A stretch of 64,000 nt of DNA from Arthrobacter alpinus (GTDB lineage: Bacteria; Actinomycetota; Actinomycetes; Actinomycetales; Micrococcaceae), in the NCBI RefSeq assembly GCF_001445575.1, contig NZ_CP013200.1, positions 1-64,000 on the forward strand, given 5' to 3'. Positions 25,401-33,181 of the stretch are shown piece by piece; the first letter of the stretch is position 1, and each line of letters starts with the position of its first letter. The translations under genes and the position numbers were made by a program. Under the pieces are notes generated by a model. The model made no database searches. It was not told where the DNA came from and saw only the letters and a program-made list of their open reading frames with translations.

Positions 25401-26166
25401 TCCAACCATCCCGGGCCGCAGGCACAAAGTCATGGACCACGAACAACGTGGTGTCTTTCAGTCTGGTTTTCACAGCCAGTCGCAACGCAGGCACCTGGGG
25501 AACACGGCGACCACCAGACAGGGCAGCAAGAGCCGCGCCAATTTCCTGCTCGGGATGATCCCCGGGGTGCAAGACCCTGAAAATTTTTGCAATCACGGGC
25601 CGGCCATCGAGCTCAAAGATTACGGAGGTGTTGGACTGTTCGGTCCCCACCACCCGAACCTTGGAGACGGCGCCCAGGCCAAGCCCGGCCGAGTTCAGAT
25701 CCACCCATTCCGGATGCACCCAGCTGCGCAGACCCTCAACGGCGGCGGCAGCGCCAGTGCCGGACGCGGCAGAGAAAGTAACGGCAGCACCGTCACCCTG
25801 AAGGGAATCATCCAGTAAATCCAGCCATGCCTGCAAGAATGCCCGGTCCCCCAGACCGTCATATACGCTGGCACCCGCCACCCGGCCTATGAATCCAGCC
25901 TTATGCGGCGCTTTATTTTTTAGCACACCCGTGCCTTCTCGTTGCTCAGGCGGGTGAAGGCTCAGAGGAATTTGGAGCAGGAGGCTGGAATCCGCCGGCC
26001 CCACCCTGACAAACAGCACACGGAACCGAACCGCGGGATCCGCAGAGGGCAGTTGCAGCTCGCCTTCAATGACCAGCTGATCAGCGGCGCCCGAATCGCC
26101 CTTGCGGGGGTACCAGCGTTGGCGCGGCAGCCAGTGGGCTAAGAGTTCCTCGAGCGTGTCCGCCAT
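22483..26166 (-). CDS. glgB: Maltokinase-glycogen branching enzyme fusion
   Basis: 1,227 aa, about 500 residues longer than ordinary GlgB. Residues 1 to about 480 resemble actinobacterial maltokinase (Mak/Pep2): an N-terminal cap with RQRWYPRKGD, then an aminoglycoside-phosphotransferase-like fold with HGDLHLGQL at about 349-357 and the metal-binding DFEGEP near 374. This domain would make maltose 1-phosphate from maltose and ATP. From about residue 515 follow the CBM48 and GH13 domains of a 1,4-alpha-glucan branching enzyme, with nucleophile Asp903 (LRVDAVASML), acid/base Glu956 (IAEEST) and the third site in ISHDEVVHG. The start overlaps the treS stop (TGATG). The operon glgE-treS-mak/glgB therefore encodes all four steps from trehalose to branched glucan. 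Maltokinase is more often separate or fused to TreS. Cytoplasmic. Confidence 0.93.
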   Translation of the reverse strand: MADTLEELLAHWLPRQRWYPRKGDSGAADQLVIEGELQLPSADPAVRFRVLFVRVGPADSSLLLQIPLSLHPPEQREGTGVLKNKAPHKAGFIGRVAGASVYDGLGDRAFLQAWLDLLDDSLQGDGAAVTFSAASGTGAAAAVEGLRSWVHPEWVDLNSAGLGLGAVSKVRVVGTEQSNTSVIFELDGRPVIAKIFRVLHPGDHPEQEIGAALAALSGGRRVPQVPALRLAVKTRLKDTTLFVVHDFVPAARDGWTFALAAIAEGEDFSLRAHGIGKTLAHVHRGLAESLGTHDQDAASVARFVDSLSARLQASWDLVGFAVGPYGQQLQDVLARLNQITFLPPLQRIHGDLHLGQLLHQATAGDDAGWYVLDFEGEPLRPLAERSRADVVLRDVAGMLRSFDYAGAQATATGTTSHAAAAVWVENSTTAFIAGYDSISGTRIDKDSALFMALWLDKALYEIAYELQNRPDWVWVPVNAVRELFETRESGVDVGLNKLAPMAVDAEVLARISEGTYYAPHSVLGAHLGGEGFATVRTLRHLAKSVQVVTNSGEYPMTHEHGGIWVAVVPVEDSGKVPDYRLDVGYADGLQRCDDPYRYLPTVGELDMHLIAEGRHETLWTVLGARVQRYHSELGDVIGVSFAVWVPGVQAVRVIGGFNSWDGRAHAMRSLGGSGIWELFIPDIAAGECYKFEILAENGQWLQKADPMAYGTEVPPLTASCVVESTYSFKDGDWMARRAKSDPHNAPMSVYEVHLGSWRPGLSYEQLAKELVDYVQWLGFTHVELMPVSEHPFGGSWGYQVTSYYAPTSRFGHPDQFRHLVDALHQAGIGVIMDWVPAHFPKDEWALAKFNGVAQYEHSDPQLGEHPDWGTLIFDFGRNEVRNFLVANALYWFEEFHIDGLRVDAVASMLYLDYSREEGAWSPNRFGGRENLEAISFLQEMNATAYRRNPGIVTIAEESTAFPGVTAPTSGGGLGFGIKWNMGWMHDSLTYMAEDPVNRGWHHNQITFSLVYAFTENFMLPISHDEVVHGKGSLLRKMPGDRWQQLANLRAYLAFQWAHPGKQLIFMGTEFGQESEWSEQHGLDWWLAENPSHSGIQELVKDLNQSYASTPALYELDNVSAGFTWLNGGDTENNVLSFIRWDKAGNPLVCIFNFAGVAYEGYRVGLPSLGAWKETFNTDLSAYGGSDVRNVGDLQAEAEPWDGQDASVRLRIPPLGALYLTLSDPTGR

Positions 26167-27953
26167 CAGTATCCGAACTCCGATCCGTCAATCACCGGCA
26201 GGGCCTGCGTTTGGGTGGAAAGGGCGTTGGATGATTGGGAGCGCACGCGCAACCAAAAGAAGTCGTAGGACCCCAGCGTCAAGGTGAGATGGCCGCCGTC
26301 GTCAATGCCGGGGAAAATATCGCCGCCAAACACGTCGCGTAATCCCCGACCAGCAAGCCCTGGCAGGTTGAGCGTGGCTGCAGATGGGTGCTGAGACAAG
26401 TTGAAGACACACAAGATAATCTCGGGCGCCTCCCCCTCAGCATTGCCCACGGGCAGCACGCGCAGGAACGCCAACACGGATTCATGGGAAGTTTCCACGT
26501 TGTCATAGCGTCCCAGACCAAAAGCGGGGTGGGCCTTGCGGACCTTGAGGATCTGTTTGTTCCAGTGCAGCAGCGAACTGGTGTGGGCCGTCTGCGCCTC
26601 AACATTGACGTGGTTGTAGTGGTACACCAGCGACTGCACCACCGGGAGGAAGAGCTTGCCCGGGTCCGCATTGGAAAAGCCGGCATTTCTATCAGGGTTC
26701 CATTGCATGGGCGTGCGTGAGGCATCCCTATCATCAAGCCAGATGTTGTCCCCCATGCCAATTTCGTCACCGTAATAAAGGAACGGGCTGCCTGGCAGGG
26801 CCAGCAGGAGGGCGTTGATGAGCTCAATCTCGGCGCGAGAGTTATCAAGCAAGGGTGCCAGCCTGCGCCGGATGCCAATGTTGGCGCGCATGCGTGAATC
26901 CGGTGCGTACCAGCCCAGCATGGCCTCGCGTTCGGACGGGGTCACCATCTCCAGAGTCAGCTCGTCGTGGTTACGCAGGAACGTTCCCCACTGGGCACCG
27001 CGCGGGATGGACGGGGTGTTGGCCATGGTCTCAACAATAGGCGCGGCTTTCTGGTCCCTCAGCGCGTAGTAGAGCCGGGGCATGATGGGAAAGTGGAACG
27101 CCATGTGGCATTCCGGGTTTTCCTCCGTGCCGAAGTAGTCCACTACTTCATGAGGCATTTGGTTCGCCTCAGCGATGATCACCCGTCCCGGGAACTCGGC
27201 GTCGACCATGGCACGCAAATCCTGCAGGAATTGGTGGGTGGGCGGCAGGTTCTCGCAGTTGGTGCCATCCTCTGCGAACAAATAAGGAATGGCGTCGGCG
27301 CGGAAGCCATCGATGCCCTGTTCCATCCAGAAGCGCACCACATTAAAGATGGCGTCACGAACTGCGGGGTTGGCAAAGTTCAGATCCGGCTGGTGGCCGA
27401 AGAACCGGTGCCAGAAGAATTGACGGCGGATTGGATCAAAGGTCCAGTTGGACTCTTCCGTGTCAACGAAGATGACCCGGGCGTCCTGGTACAGATCGGT
27501 GGTGTCGCTCCACATGTAATAGTCACCAAACGGCCCATCCGGGTGCTCCCGCGACGCCTTAAACCACGGGTGCTGGTCAGAAGTGTGGTTGATGGGCAGA
27601 TCGATGATGATCCGCATCCCGCGTTCGTGGGCCTGGGTCACCAGAGACTTGAAGTCCAAGATGGTGCCGTATGTTTCCATGACGGCTGTGAAATCGCGGA
27701 CGTCGTAGCCGCCGTCGAGCTGGGGGGAATCGAAGAACGGCGGCAGCCACAGGCAATCGATGCCCAACCACTGCAAGTAATCCAGGCGGGAGATCAGTCC
27801 GGAGAAGTCCCCCGCCCCATCCTCATTGGCATCGGCAAAGCTCTGCACCAGCACTTCATAGAAGACGGCCTTCCGGTACCAATGAGGGTCGTGAGCCAAC
27901 CCGGGCGCGTTCAAGTTGAACTGCGGGGCACTATTGGTATGGGGGAAGGCCAT
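26166..27953 (-). CDS. treS: Trehalose synthase (maltose alpha-D-glucosyltransferase)
   Basis: 595 aa GH13 enzyme that interconverts trehalose and maltose by an intramolecular rearrangement. The N-terminal DPHWYRKAVFYEVLVQSF and YLQWLGIDCLWLPPF segments are typical of TreS. The catalytic residues are seen as Asp220 (FRADAIPYLF), Glu262 (IIAEANQ) and Asp in FLRNHDELTLEM. The C-terminal beta domain is present, but there is no fused maltokinase; that domain is on the next gene instead. Maltose made here feeds the maltokinase. It follows glgE by 3 bp and shares one base with the next start, so co-translation is likely. Confidence 0.95.
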   Translation of the reverse strand: MAFPHTNSAPQFNLNAPGLAHDPHWYRKAVFYEVLVQSFADANEDGAGDFSGLISRLDYLQWLGIDCLWLPPFFDSPQLDGGYDVRDFTAVMETYGTILDFKSLVTQAHERGMRIIIDLPINHTSDQHPWFKASREHPDGPFGDYYMWSDTTDLYQDARVIFVDTEESNWTFDPIRRQFFWHRFFGHQPDLNFANPAVRDAIFNVVRFWMEQGIDGFRADAIPYLFAEDGTNCENLPPTHQFLQDLRAMVDAEFPGRVIIAEANQMPHEVVDYFGTEENPECHMAFHFPIMPRLYYALRDQKAAPIVETMANTPSIPRGAQWGTFLRNHDELTLEMVTPSEREAMLGWYAPDSRMRANIGIRRRLAPLLDNSRAEIELINALLLALPGSPFLYYGDEIGMGDNIWLDDRDASRTPMQWNPDRNAGFSNADPGKLFLPVVQSLVYHYNHVNVEAQTAHTSSLLHWNKQILKVRKAHPAFGLGRYDNVETSHESVLAFLRVLPVGNAEGEAPEIILCVFNLSQHPSAATLNLPGLAGRGLRDVFGGDIFPGIDDGGHLTLTLGSYDFFWLRVRSQSSNALSTQTQALPVIDGSEFGY

Positions 27954-27956
27954 AGG

Positions 27957-30164
27957 TCATCTCCTAATGTGCAGGATATGTGCCGGTTCAAGGTGAGCAT
28001 CGAGGCGGAAGTAGTTCTTCTTGCCCCAGTTCCACGTGGCACCGGTGACCAGATCCTCCACCAGGAACGTGCCATCCGGGGACAGCCCGTCCAGCTCCAA
28101 GGCATCCAGGTCAAGGCTCACTTCGCCTTCACGCATGCTGTGCGGGTCCACGTTGACGACCACAATGATGGTGTCCTTGCGGGCAGGTCCGCTGGCTGTC
28201 GCGGCAATGTTCTTGTGCTTGCTGAAAACCAAGACGGCATCATTGGAGCTTTGGTGCAGGCTCAGATTTTGCAGGTCCAACAGCGACGGGTGTGCACGGC
28301 GGATCGTGTTCAGCAGGGTAACAAACGGGGCCAGTGACTTCCCTGCAGCCTCTGCGGCAGCAAAGTTCCGCTCCTTGTACTCATACTTCTCATTGTCAAT
28401 GTTCTCTTCGGAGCCCGGGCGGGCCACGTGTTCGTAGAGTTCATAGCCGGCATACATGCCCCACAACGGGCTGCCCATGGCGGCAAGGATGGCGCGAATC
28501 TTGAACGCGGCCGGCCCACCGTACTGCAGGTATTCGGTCAGGATGTCAGGGGTATTGACGAAGAAATTGGGGCGGAAGTACCCGGCCGATTCACGGCTCA
28601 CATGCACCAGATACTCTTCGAGTTCTTCCTTGGTGTTGCGCCACGTGAAGTAGCTGTACGACTGCTGGAAACCAGCCCGACCCAGCGCCGCCATCATGGC
28701 CGGACGGGTGAAAGCCTCAGCCAGGAACACCACATCCGGACGCTCGGCATTGATGGTGCCAATGAGCCATTCCCAGAACCAAACCGGCTTGGTGTGCGGG
28801 TTGTCGACACGGAAAATCCGCACCCCGCGCTCAATCCACAAGCGAACAATACGCAGAACCTCCGCGCTGAGTCCGGCCGGATCGTTGTCAAAATTCAGCG
28901 GGTAAATGTCTTGGTACTTCTTGGGCGGGTTTTCCGCATACGCAATGGTGCCATCCACCCGCGTGGTGAACCATTCCGGGTGCGTTGTGGCCCACGGATG
29001 ATCCGGAGCGCATTGCAGCGCCAAATCCAAGGCAACCTCCAGATCCAGCTCCTTGGCGGCCGCCACAAACTGCGCAAAATCCTCGAGCGATCCCAGATCC
29101 GGATGGATGGCGTCATGGCCACCATCCGCCGAGCCAATGGCCCACGGCGATCCCGGATCGGCGGCTCCGGCCACCAGCGAATTATTGGGTCCCTTGCGGT
29201 TGATGGTGCCGATGGGATGAATGGGCGGCAGGTACACCACGTCAAAACCCATGGCCGCGACGGCGGGGAGCCGGTTGCGCGCCGTACGGAAATTGCCGCT
29301 GGTCCACTCCCCCGTCTCGGGATTGCGACGCGCACCCTCCGAGCGCGGGAAAAATTCGTACCATGCGCCTCGACCGGCAGCGTCTCGCTCTACCTGTAGC
29401 GGGTATTGCCGGCTTGCCGTCACGTGATCACGCAGCGGGAAACGTTCGACGGCGGCACGTACCTCTTTGCCTGTGCCGCCGGCTAGGCGGTCATTGGTGT
29501 TCAGTGACGAATCCGCCAAGGTGCGCGATGCCTGCTTGAACACGCTGGCGGCGTCCGGCGCGGAGGATTTGGCTGCTTTGGCCGCGTTGCTCAGCAGCAG
29601 CGCACCTTCGGCCAGCATGACCTCGACATCAACATCGGCGTTGATTTTCACTTGGGCATTGTGGGCCCAGGTGGCGTACATGTCAGTCCAGCCTTCAATG
29701 ACAAAATTCCAGTTGCCCTCGAAGGGCGCAGTCAACACGCCTTCCCAGGAATCGGTGCCTTTAGCACCAGGGGTCATTTTGGCGCGTTGGGCAACAGAAT
29801 TATCCGGTGCCAGCAGGACCGCCGTGGCGCCCAAAGCATCGTGGCCTTCACGGAATACGACGGCGCTGACCCGGACGTCGGCGCCGCGGATGGCCTTCGC
29901 TGCGAATTTTCCGTCTTCGAGCACGGGCTGGACGTTGGTGATGGGAATCCGGCCAAACCGCAGGCCCTGTTGCGGATCCGCGGGCGCAGCGGCGGGCACG
30001 TGCGCAGGCGCGGCGGCAGGCACAGGTGCGGCGGCGGGCACAGCGGCAGGCGGGGTGGCCGACGTCGTACTGTTTCTTGGTTTTGGTGTTGACGCGGCGG
30101 CAGGCACGGCTGCGCTTCCGGCAGCGGTGGCGGGCACATTTCTCGAAGGCTTAGAAGTACTCAC
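27957..30164 (-). CDS. glgE: Alpha-1,4-glucan:maltose-1-phosphate maltosyltransferase
   Basis: 735 aa, GH13 subfamily of the GlgE pathway: transfers maltosyl units from maltose 1-phosphate to the non-reducing end of alpha-1,4-glucan. The nucleophile is Asp454 (FRVDNPHTKP) and the acid/base Glu483 (LAEAFTRP); DIYPLNFDNDP and ETWTD-like N-terminal features also fit. The first 75 residues are an unusual low-complexity Ala/Pro linker with repeated PAAAP blocks and are probably disordered. If translation starts further downstream, part of this would be absent. It is the first gene of the operon and lies back to back with glgP. Confidence 0.95.
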   Translation of the reverse strand: MSTSKPSRNVPATAAGSAAVPAAASTPKPRNSTTSATPPAAVPAAAPVPAAAPAHVPAAAPADPQQGLRFGRIPITNVQPVLEDGKFAAKAIRGADVRVSAVVFREGHDALGATAVLLAPDNSVAQRAKMTPGAKGTDSWEGVLTAPFEGNWNFVIEGWTDMYATWAHNAQVKINADVDVEVMLAEGALLLSNAAKAAKSSAPDAASVFKQASRTLADSSLNTNDRLAGGTGKEVRAAVERFPLRDHVTASRQYPLQVERDAAGRGAWYEFFPRSEGARRNPETGEWTSGNFRTARNRLPAVAAMGFDVVYLPPIHPIGTINRKGPNNSLVAGAADPGSPWAIGSADGGHDAIHPDLGSLEDFAQFVAAAKELDLEVALDLALQCAPDHPWATTHPEWFTTRVDGTIAYAENPPKKYQDIYPLNFDNDPAGLSAEVLRIVRLWIERGVRIFRVDNPHTKPVWFWEWLIGTINAERPDVVFLAEAFTRPAMMAALGRAGFQQSYSYFTWRNTKEELEEYLVHVSRESAGYFRPNFFVNTPDILTEYLQYGGPAAFKIRAILAAMGSPLWGMYAGYELYEHVARPGSEENIDNEKYEYKERNFAAAEAAGKSLAPFVTLLNTIRRAHPSLLDLQNLSLHQSSNDAVLVFSKHKNIAATASGPARKDTIIVVVNVDPHSMREGEVSLDLDALELDGLSPDGTFLVEDLVTGATWNWGKKNYFRLDAHLEPAHILHIRR

Positions 30165-30352
30165 AAAATGAACGTTAGCGACTCCCGGCCCGGATTGCGA
30201 AGGTCGGCCGCCATGTAGGCGCGTTGCTCCGTCACACGGGGACGGATTTGCCCCGCGGACGGCGCTGTGCGCGTGTCAGAGCTGGCGTAACAAGCCGGGA
30301 AGTTCGCACAAATACTGTCGAGTCACTGCGGGGGTGGGCTAGTGTGACCGGC
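30165..30352. promoter_or_regulatory. Divergent promoter region glgE / glgP
   Basis: 188 bp between the two divergent starts. No convincing -35/-10 pair or operator could be picked out by eye. It must serve both the synthesis operon and the phosphorylase gene unless an internal start is used. Confidence 0.4.
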
Positions 30353-32968
30353 ATGAAGGCAATCCGCAGATTCACTGTCCGTACTGCTGTTCCCGCGCAG
30401 ATTTCCGCGTTGACCCGGTTGGCCACCAACCTCCGCTGGTCCTGGCATGTACCCACCCGTTCCCTGTTCGAGTCCCTCAACCCGGAGCTGTGGGAAAAAT
30501 CCCGCCGCGATCCGCTCGCCATGCTCTCCTCGCTGTCTCGTACTCAGCTCCAGGAACTGGCGGCCGATCCGGAGGTGGTGGCCCGTGTGAGCTCTGCGGC
30601 CAGCAGCCTGGACCGATACCTGTCCGAGCCGCGCTGGTACCAAACTCTGGGCGCGGATGCTCCCGAATGCATCGCCTACTTCTCCCCCGAATTCGGCATC
30701 ACCGAGGTCCTGCCGCAGTACTCTGGCGGGCTCGGCATCTTGGCCGGCGACCACCTCAAATCCGCCTCCGACCTGGGCGTTCCGCTGATTGGCGTCGGAC
30801 TTCTCTACCAGGCCGGCTATTTCAAGCAGTCGTTGTCCAAGGACGCCTGGCAGCAAGAAAGCTACCCGCTGCTTGACCCCGATGCCTTGCCGCTGACCCT
30901 GCTGCGTGAGGAGGACGGCACGCCCGTGCAGATTCACCTCCCGCTTCCGGATCACCGGGTACTGCGCGCACATGTTTGGCGGGCGGATGTGGGCAGGGTG
31001 CCCCTGCTGTTGCTCGATTCCAACGTTGCCGAGAACGACGACGCCGCCCGCGGGGTCACCGACCGGCTATACGGCGGCGGCGGCGATCACCGCTTGACGC
31101 AGGAACTACTGCTGGGCATGGGCGGGGTCAAGGCGCTGCGCGTCCACGCCCGCCTCACCGGAACCGCGGCCCCGGAAGTTTTCCACACCAATGAGGGCCA
31201 CGCCGGCTTCCTCGGCATCGAACGCATCCGCGAACTCATGGACCCGGCCATCACACCGGAGCCGTTGTCATGGAGTGAGGCGCTGGCTGCTGGCCGCGCG
31301 TCGACCGTTTTTACCACGCACACCCCCGTGCCCGCGGGCATTGACCGGTTCCCGCGCAGCATGATCGAGCACTTCTTCGCGGGCTCCTTGGCACCGGGCG
31401 TTCCGGTCCATGAAATTCTCGCCTTGGGCGCGGAAAATTACGACGACGGCGATTCCGGAGTGTTCAACATGGCCGTCATGGGGCTTCGCCTGGCCCAGCG
31501 CGCCAACGGTGTGGCCAAGCTGCACGGCGTGGTCTCCCGCGGCATGTTCTCCGGGCTGTGGCCAGGATTCGATCAGGCCGATGTGCCCATCACCTCCGTC
31601 ACCAACGGCGTGCATGTGCCCACCTGGATTGACCCCCTGCTGGCCGCATTGGCCCGGGAACGCTTTGGCGCCGAGGTGGTGGATGGCCCGGATTGGTCCA
31701 AGGTGTATGACGTGAGCGACGCCGATGTGTGGGCCATGCGCCGGAGGCTGCGGCAGGCGCTCGTGGAGGATGCCCGAGCCCGTCTGCGCTCGTCGTGGAA
31801 GAAGCGCGGCGCGGCCGATGCCCAGCTGGCGTGGACTGATTCCGTCTTGGATCCGGACGTGCTGACGATTGGTTTTGCCCGCCGCGTACCCACCTACAAG
31901 CGGCTGACGCTGATGCTGCGCGACCCCGCCCGGCTCAAGGCGCTGCTCCTGCACCCGGAGCACCCGATCCAGATCATCATCGCCGGAAAATCGCACCCCG
32001 CGGACGACGCCGGCAAGAAAATGATCCAGGACCTGGTGCAGTTCACGGACGACCCCGAGGTGCGCCACCGGATCATCTTCCTGCCCAACTACGACATCGC
32101 CATGGCCCGCACGTTGTTCCCCGGCTGTGACGTCTGGCTGAACAATCCGCTGCGCCCACTCGAGGCGTGCGGTACCTCCGGCATGAAGGCCGCCATCAAC
32201 GGCTCGCTGAACCTGTCCGTCATGGATGGTTGGTGGGATGAACTGTACGACGGCGAAAACGGCTGGGCGATCCCGACGGCCAATACGGGGGCTGGGGATG
32301 AAGAACGCGACGACATCGAGGCCTCCGCCCTGTACGAATTGTTGGAAACTCAGGTTGCTCCGCGCTTCTACGGCGAAGTGGTGGCTGCTGCTGCAGGGGC
32401 TGCCGGACCGTCCCAACCGCACGACGGCGGACTGCCCGCGCACTGGATTTCCATGATCAAGCACACCATCGCCCACCTGGGCCCGGCTGTCTCGGCCAAC
32501 CGCATGGTTGCCGAGTACGTCCAGCGTTTGTACCAGCCGGCAGCTGTTGCTGGACGGCTTGCCCGGGCCGACAGCTACGCATCCGTGCGTGAACTGGCCT
32601 CGTGGATTGATCGGGTTCGCCCGGCTTGGCACGACGTCCGTGTTGAACACGTTGAGTCCCACGGGCTAAACGACGAGCCGCAAATTGGTGAGAGCCTGCA
32701 GGTCCGTGCCCACATCATGTTGGGCTCCCTGAACCCAGCGGATGTCCAGGTCAACGTGGTGTACGGCACGGCAGGCGAATCGGATGATCTGAGCTCAACG
32801 CAAACCCTTGCGCTTGACTCGGTGCAGGATAACGGCGGCGGCAGGTTCCAATTCGCTGCCGATCTGCTGATCGACCGTTCCGGCGACTTCGGCTACGGCA
32901 TCCAGGTGCTCCCCCGCCATGCAGCCCTGGCAAATCCGGCTGAATTGGGGCTCATCACCACGGCGTAG
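30353..32968 (+). CDS. glgP: Glycogen/alpha-glucan phosphorylase
   Basis: 871 aa from the ATG at 30353, where similarity to the family begins (MKAIRRFTVRTAVPAQ); the open frame extends upstream to 30224, but that part has no family features. It releases glucose 1-phosphate from alpha-1,4-glucan ends using PLP. It belongs to the actinobacterial type with an N-terminal DUF3417-like region. Recognisable segments are ECIAYFSPEFGITE, YSGGLGILAGDHLKSASDLG, FHTNEGHAGFL, GFARRVPTYKR and the PLP/phosphate-site region EACGTSGMKAAINGS. It is divergent from the synthesis operon and convergent with glgX, the second degradative gene. Confidence 0.94.
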   Translation: MKAIRRFTVRTAVPAQISALTRLATNLRWSWHVPTRSLFESLNPELWEKSRRDPLAMLSSLSRTQLQELAADPEVVARVSSAASSLDRYLSEPRWYQTLGADAPECIAYFSPEFGITEVLPQYSGGLGILAGDHLKSASDLGVPLIGVGLLYQAGYFKQSLSKDAWQQESYPLLDPDALPLTLLREEDGTPVQIHLPLPDHRVLRAHVWRADVGRVPLLLLDSNVAENDDAARGVTDRLYGGGGDHRLTQELLLGMGGVKALRVHARLTGTAAPEVFHTNEGHAGFLGIERIRELMDPAITPEPLSWSEALAAGRASTVFTTHTPVPAGIDRFPRSMIEHFFAGSLAPGVPVHEILALGAENYDDGDSGVFNMAVMGLRLAQRANGVAKLHGVVSRGMFSGLWPGFDQADVPITSVTNGVHVPTWIDPLLAALARERFGAEVVDGPDWSKVYDVSDADVWAMRRRLRQALVEDARARLRSSWKKRGAADAQLAWTDSVLDPDVLTIGFARRVPTYKRLTLMLRDPARLKALLLHPEHPIQIIIAGKSHPADDAGKKMIQDLVQFTDDPEVRHRIIFLPNYDIAMARTLFPGCDVWLNNPLRPLEACGTSGMKAAINGSLNLSVMDGWWDELYDGENGWAIPTANTGAGDEERDDIEASALYELLETQVAPRFYGEVVAAAAGAAGPSQPHDGGLPAHWISMIKHTIAHLGPAVSANRMVAEYVQRLYQPAAVAGRLARADSYASVRELASWIDRVRPAWHDVRVEHVESHGLNDEPQIGESLQVRAHIMLGSLNPADVQVNVVYGTAGESDDLSSTQTLALDSVQDNGGGRFQFAADLLIDRSGDFGYGIQVLPRHAALANPAELGLITTA

Positions 32969-33065
32969 GCGGGTTTCGGCGCTGGTCCGGCTCGGCTACC
33001 GCCGGGTCCACCGCTCGCAGAAAGATTTTTTGGGGCTCGTTCCTCGCCGAAAAGATCCGTGCTCG

Positions 33066-33097
33066 CTATCCGGCCCGGCGTTCGCCGGGCCGGATAG
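33066..33097. terminator. Bidirectional hairpin between glgP and glgX
   Basis: A perfect 15-bp inverted repeat (ctatccggcccggcg / cgccgggccggatag) with only two bases between the arms lies midway between the convergent stop codons. There is no T-run on either side, so it may be a terminator or an RNA-stabilising structure. Confidence 0.65.
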
Positions 33098-33181
33098 TCC
33101 GCCCGGCTGCGGTGGGGCCACGCCGGCGAGGGACCCGCTGCGAGCAGTGTGAGCCGGTGGTGGGCCCCTCGCGGGCGGGGA

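Noticed and set aside
26967-28337. Long plus-strand frame opposite treS and glgE
   Set aside because: High-GC shadow frame opposite two well-supported enzymes; no motif of its own.
30224-30352. Upstream extension of GlgP
   Set aside because: The extra 43 residues show no family similarity, whereas the family N-terminus begins at the ATG at 30353.
31268-32662. 464-codon minus-strand frame opposite glgP
   Set aside because: Shadow of glgP caused by codon bias; no domain features.
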